Shown here: positions 61,701-64,000 of the stretch, in pieces
Layout: every line of letters starts with the position of its first letter
How positions within the stretch are numbered: the stretch's first letter is position 1
Origin: DAINBT01 sp036732785
GTDB taxonomy: Bacteria > Planctomycetota > Phycisphaerae > Sedimentisphaerales > SM23-30
Length of the DNA stretch: 64,000 bases
Assembly: GCA_964537505.1 (NCBI GenBank)
Contig: CAZICK010000003.1
Span: 16,734 to 80,733, forward strand
Reading direction: 5' to 3'
Notes under the pieces: generated by a model
What the model saw: the letters and a program-made list of their open reading frames with translations, nothing else
What the model was told of the DNA's origin: nothing
Databases searched by the model: none
Made by a program: the position numbers and the translations under genes

Positions 61701-63413
61701 GCCTATAACCGTACCGTTCTCGTTCTCGCCGATCAAGCCACCTCGGTTATCGCTGTTTTCCATAACATGACCTGTTGCATAGCATTTTTCAACAACACCA
61801 TCGTTCTGCCCGACCAGACCTCCAGTCTGATCGTGAGAGAAAACCTCTTTTCGTGAGTACGAATTCAAAATGACACCGCCGGAAGCATTCTGACCTACCA
61901 GACCGCCGATCTGGTCGTGTCCCGAAACAGTCACACCGGCAGAGAAACACTCTTCAATCGTACCTTCGTTCCATCCGCACAAACCGCCGCCATAATCATA
62001 TCCGGAAACATCAATCATCGCCGAACTCTCTAAAATCGTACCAGCATTGAACCCGATCATACCGCCGATATAATTAGCTCCTATCGTTTCCGCCAAACCC
62101 GGATAACCGGCGACTTCGCCTTCCTCATCTATAGTCTCCACATGACAGCGGAATATTGTTCCCTGCAACATCTTTCCGACAAGAGCACCGGCATAATGAC
62201 AAATCGAAGTACCTTCTGCATCACCTGCCACTTCAACCGTGGGATTTATCAACCAAAGGTTCTTGATCACCGCATCCGGACCGTCAACAACCCTGAATAA
62301 CCCTACAATATCTTCAGATTGCTCCCCCTGACTGAAATTTATAATCTCAAAATCATTGCCGTCAAAAACGCCGCTGAACGGAATTTCCGGACTGCCTATC
62401 GTATTAAATGAATTACCGGTATGGTACTCAGCCAAATCCAAAGTGGCCATAACCTTGAAGTGCGCATCCCAGTCATTCGGATTTACACCGATGGCATTCA
62501 ACTGTTCGACCGTGTAAATAAGATAAGGACTTTCCTCGGTTCCGCAACCGCCGCCGTAATATTTATCCAGCCAGTTTTCCGCCAAAAAACTCAAATCCAG
62601 AAGATCGACTTCAGTACTCAAGTCATAGTCACCGCCTTGACACCAGCCAGGCTCGCCGCAACCGGTCTCGAGCCAGTTGGATGAGACAATACCAAAATCC
62701 CCGAAGTTAACAACGCAATCACCGTTCAAGTCACCGGGAAGACCTTGGATATCCACTGAAGGATCGCACGGTTCGCCAAATCGAAAGTAAACCTGAATCC
62801 TCTTCTGATACAATTTAAGCAGCCAATAACAGCGAATCTTGCCGGTAATGATGAAATCATCGCAACCAAGACCGCTTATCGTAACGTAAGTGTAATTCTT
62901 ATCGCTGCTCTCAACATTTACGTTACCATCAGGCTCCTCGCCATTGACCAGGATATCCCGCACTTGAGTAGATGTCCATCGACTAAGCAAGCCGGATTTC
63001 GACGAACATGCCATTATATGCAAATCTTCCATCCCTCGACCAATATAATCAGGGTAGATATTGGAGAGCACAATTGGCGGATTTTCCCCATCGCAGATAG
63101 AGAACGTAACCTCTCCTGTCGCCTTGGTAAATTCAAGCGAAAAATCGTTTAAGTGACCGGCTTTCCATCTGTTATGGTGATATTTCTTTTTCGGTTGCTT
63201 GCCCATCTCGGTAACGCATAAGCCGATGTCCCAGTCGTTTTCGTCTGCCTGCTCGGCAATGCAAAGCGCTACATAATTCTTGTATATCCGGTGAGGTTTC
63301 CATTCATCGCAGGCTATCAGAGGAGACATGCAGGGCCTGTCGCAACAAACCGCCGTCGCCGAAAAAGCCATAATCAACCCCAACACAACACAAACCATCC
63401 CTGTAAACTTCAT
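58749..63413 (-). CDS. Giant secreted mosaic protein: dockerin-like, GLUG repeats, five Fn3-like repeats, two DNRLRE-like domains
   Basis: 1554 residues from the ATG at 63413, which has AAGGAGAAGG upstream. Signal peptide ('VCVVLGLIMAFSATAV'), then an unknown domain (about 25-220), a dockerin-like segment (about 228-290; 'GDLNGDCVVNFGDFG' and 'STEVDLLDLSFLAENWL'), and GLUG-type repeats ('GGLVGQN.G', about 440-545). Next come five fibronectin-like repeats of about 100 residues (about 630-1128), each with 'DSGWQ' and 'YED(T/S)GL' and '(V/A)RDK', separated by 'APxPxPM'. Two DNRLRE-like domains end the protein (about 1135-1554). It looks like a surface or extracellular adhesin or scaffold; no enzymatic domain is evident. 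Confidence 0.88.
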   Translation of the reverse strand: MKFTGMVCVVLGLIMAFSATAVCCDRPCMSPLIACDEWKPHRIYKNYVALCIAEQADENDWDIGLCVTEMGKQPKKKYHHNRWKAGHLNDFSLEFTKATGEVTFSICDGENPPIVLSNIYPDYIGRGMEDLHIMACSSKSGLLSRWTSTQVRDILVNGEEPDGNVNVESSDKNYTYVTISGLGCDDFIITGKIRCYWLLKLYQKRIQVYFRFGEPCDPSVDIQGLPGDLNGDCVVNFGDFGIVSSNWLETGCGEPGWCQGGDYDLSTEVDLLDLSFLAENWLDKYYGGGCGTEESPYLIYTVEQLNAIGVNPNDWDAHFKVMATLDLAEYHTGNSFNTIGSPEIPFSGVFDGNDFEIINFSQGEQSEDIVGLFRVVDGPDAVIKNLWLINPTVEVAGDAEGTSICHYAGALVGKMLQGTIFRCHVETIDEEGEVAGYPGLAETIGANYIGGMIGFNAGTILESSAMIDVSGYDYGGGLCGWNEGTIEECFSAGVTVSGHDQIGGLVGQNASGGVILNSYSRKEVFSHDQTGGLVGQNDGVVEKCYATGHVMENSDNRGGLIGENENGTVIGCFWDIETCGELNNNEVGTPLFTAEMQAELTYTAAGWDFTTPVWSIYEAIDYPVFWWEVIPVPSPMLWEVEPYATGAYSIKMEASQAVSWDGGGVEYYFECTAGGGHDSGWQDSAEYEDTGLAEMSSYSYRVNVRDKTVNHNESGYSQEASATTQRDIIAPVPNPLMWASVPSMLNATTSTMTAMTAWDENGGIEYYFANVTDPNHDSGWQASPVYEDSGLTELSIYCYDVKARDLSDNLNETSYRGLASCVITGDATSPAPGPTWVSPPAATGPYSIVMTISTVTDASGVEYKFYNLTVSGHDSGWQDSTTYEDTGLELLTEYTYQVVARDKSPYHNETAPSPTASATTEDDVSAPDPDPMEWALFPSAAGPHSITMTAATASDGGGVEYYFECTVGGGNSSDWQASPVYVDTGLGLESQYTYRVKSRDKSHNYNETEWSDEVTGTTDRDTTAPTPDPMSWELVPSVVPGENTITMTATTAVDDEGGPVEYYFYNLTAPTHDSGWQSSREYTDTDLDTNLYTYQVKARDVHYSDLGEEWYYNETACSDEASDTTTPQTVVTETFYSVASDDGRIWDDGSGVWDFVEHPLSWYRGCEPVDATNFALRLGDYGKYGYRSVVSFDTSSLPEDSVVDTVKLILTRAGQADPLNNHPFAWGGSCLVDIRNPYFGTSVALENNVQTNDDWRTSGGDTAAVASFDISLGAASDPGENGVMESTSFNADGLSRINVSGTTQLRVYLTQRINDPDDVNADYVCFYSGEYEIAGYRPKLEVTYKTRSPMVTFNGIAGHDGRVYDTNGSGVGAGNNSVEATNYALRLGDYYSDGQNHSYRTVVSFDTSWLPDDCEIASARLQLTRGFYGPEKLPTPIEMDNPFDWGGSCKIDIAMGHLGTDVALENCDYEAVADATGIATFSEDPGREQPMVSSEFSAVGKNYISKTGITQLRVYLTLPTNNDSKSDYLGFYSGEYASQQELKVPKLIIRYVEQ

Positions 63414-63486
63414 TTCCCTTCTCCTTGTCTTAGTTTCGCCTTTCGCCGCAAAACCGGCTACAAGTTCTTGTAAACACAGTAGTAAC

Positions 63487-63529
63487 AAAAAAACCCAGAC
63501 AGAAAAACCTTCGTCTCTCTCTCTGGGTT
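63487..63529 (-). terminator. Terminator-like hairpin in the leader of the giant gene
   Basis: On the minus strand AACCCAGA (63529-63522) pairs with TCTGGGTT (63499-63492) across a 22-nt loop, followed by a T-run. It lies about 75 bp before the gene's ATG. It may end an upstream transcript from outside the window or act as a leader regulatory element. Confidence 0.55.
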
Positions 63530-64000
63530 CTCAATAGCTAACTTAACTTTTCAATGCGACCCTGCCTATAGAGGCATCATCGACTCGATGCTAATCACAC
63601 GCTATTGTACCCTGAACAAACCGGTTTTGTCAATCTTTTTTCTTGTTTTTTTTATATATTTCACATTCACAACAAACGCCGATGGCAAGACATAACATTT
63701 TGTAAAAAAAAGACTTATGACAAGCACCAGAAAACCTGGCAATTGCAGCCAGGAAAAATCCAATAAATATCTTCAAAATATACAAAAACGGCTGAAATTA
63801 TGGAGAGAATAAGGAAAGATAGCGAATTTTACGTAAGTGCTTATTTTTCGTGTTGGAAATTGATGTAAGTGCTTATTTTTGGTTGTGGGGAATTGATGTA
63901 AGTGCTTATTTTACGTTGCTGGAATTGATGTAAGTGCTTATTTTTGCGTAACGATTATAACGATTAGGCAAGATGGGTAAGAAAAAAGTGCGAAATTCGG
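63530..64000. other. AT-rich non-coding end of the window
   Basis: No gene supported. It contains poly-T/poly-A tracts near 63630-63720 and the 32/33-bp repeat array at 63833-63946. Confidence 0.5.
63833..63946. repeat. 32/33-bp direct repeat array, four copies
   Basis: Copies start at 63833, 63865, 63898 and 63930. Each starts GTAAGTGCTTATTTT and, in the first three, ends with the less conserved G(G)AATTGAT. Period 32-33 bp is about three helical turns. The array is close to the window end and may continue beyond, though the fourth unit already diverges. Confidence 0.85.

Noticed and set aside
63833..63946. Possible CRISPR array
   Set aside because: Only four units of 32-33 bp, with no unique spacers of regular length between conserved repeats and no cas genes in the window.

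Overview
The window is chromosomal DNA of a bacterium that looks like a planctomycete of the Phycisphaerae type (inference). The signs are secreted proteins with dockerin-like repeats followed by 'NWL', DNRLRE-type domains, GLUG repeats, Tat-exported Gfo/Idh/MocA and TIM-barrel sugar proteins beside a DUF6807 protein, a TrpE-TrpG fusion and a PurS-PurL fusion. Most of the sequence is dense housekeeping operons. Accessory material is confined to short patches: two decayed insertion sequences, one small inverted-repeat-bounded island and several repeat arrays.

Layout. 0-1.2 kb: end of xseA and xseB. 1.2-5.4 kb: very large secreted protein of unknown function. 5.4-7.8 kb: internally deleted IS256-type transposase, a 39-residue lysine-repeat protein, and two tandem arrays (21 bp and 13 bp). 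7.8-9.7 kb: orphan ParA-like ATPase and a VanZ-like membrane protein. 9.7-12.7 kb: NtrB/NtrC-like pair preceded by three helically phased TGTTG-N8-CAACA palindromes. 12.7-16.2 kb: four-gene minus-strand operon (epimerase, HAD phosphatase, CDP-alcohol phosphatidyltransferase, radical SAM/SPASM). 16.4-19.8 kb: rrf2-nadA-nifU-nifS, Fe-S assembly with an Fe-S client enzyme. Divergent from it, 20-24 kb: metY-metX-metW-cysE, sulfur amino acid synthesis. 24.07-24.42 kb: a 357-bp IS1634-derived MITE-like element directly upstream of the gcvPA-gcvPB promoter and its structured leader. 27.4-31.3 kb: AddA-like helicase-nuclease. 31.4-33 kb: thiC with a hairpin leader. 33-37.4 kb: thrS-infC-rpmI-rplT-pheS. 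37.7-39.2 kb: GT-C membrane glycosyltransferase.

39.3-45.4 kb is a tryptophan operon: promoter, a 24-residue leader peptide with three consecutive Trp codons, a Rho-independent attenuator, trpEG, a 1.37-kb island bounded by 30-bp inverted repeats (a DUF-type protein plus a GxxExxY protein), trpD, trpF, nadD. 45.4-53.3 kb: recJ, purQ, purL (with PurS-like N terminus), tyrA, and accA on the other strand. 53.3-56.7 kb: three secreted sugar-metabolism type proteins. 57-63.4 kb: two adjacent secreted proteins sharing four copies of a DNRLRE-like domain. 63.8-63.95 kb: a 32/33-bp tandem array.

The strongest observations are the trp attenuation leader, the inverted-repeat island inside the trp operon, the phased palindromes before the two-component genes, the glycine-riboswitch-like gcv leader and the lysine-repeat mini-protein beside a phased A-tract array. 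No tRNA, rRNA or CRISPR was seen. Family assignments rest on recognising motifs by eye; no searches were run.
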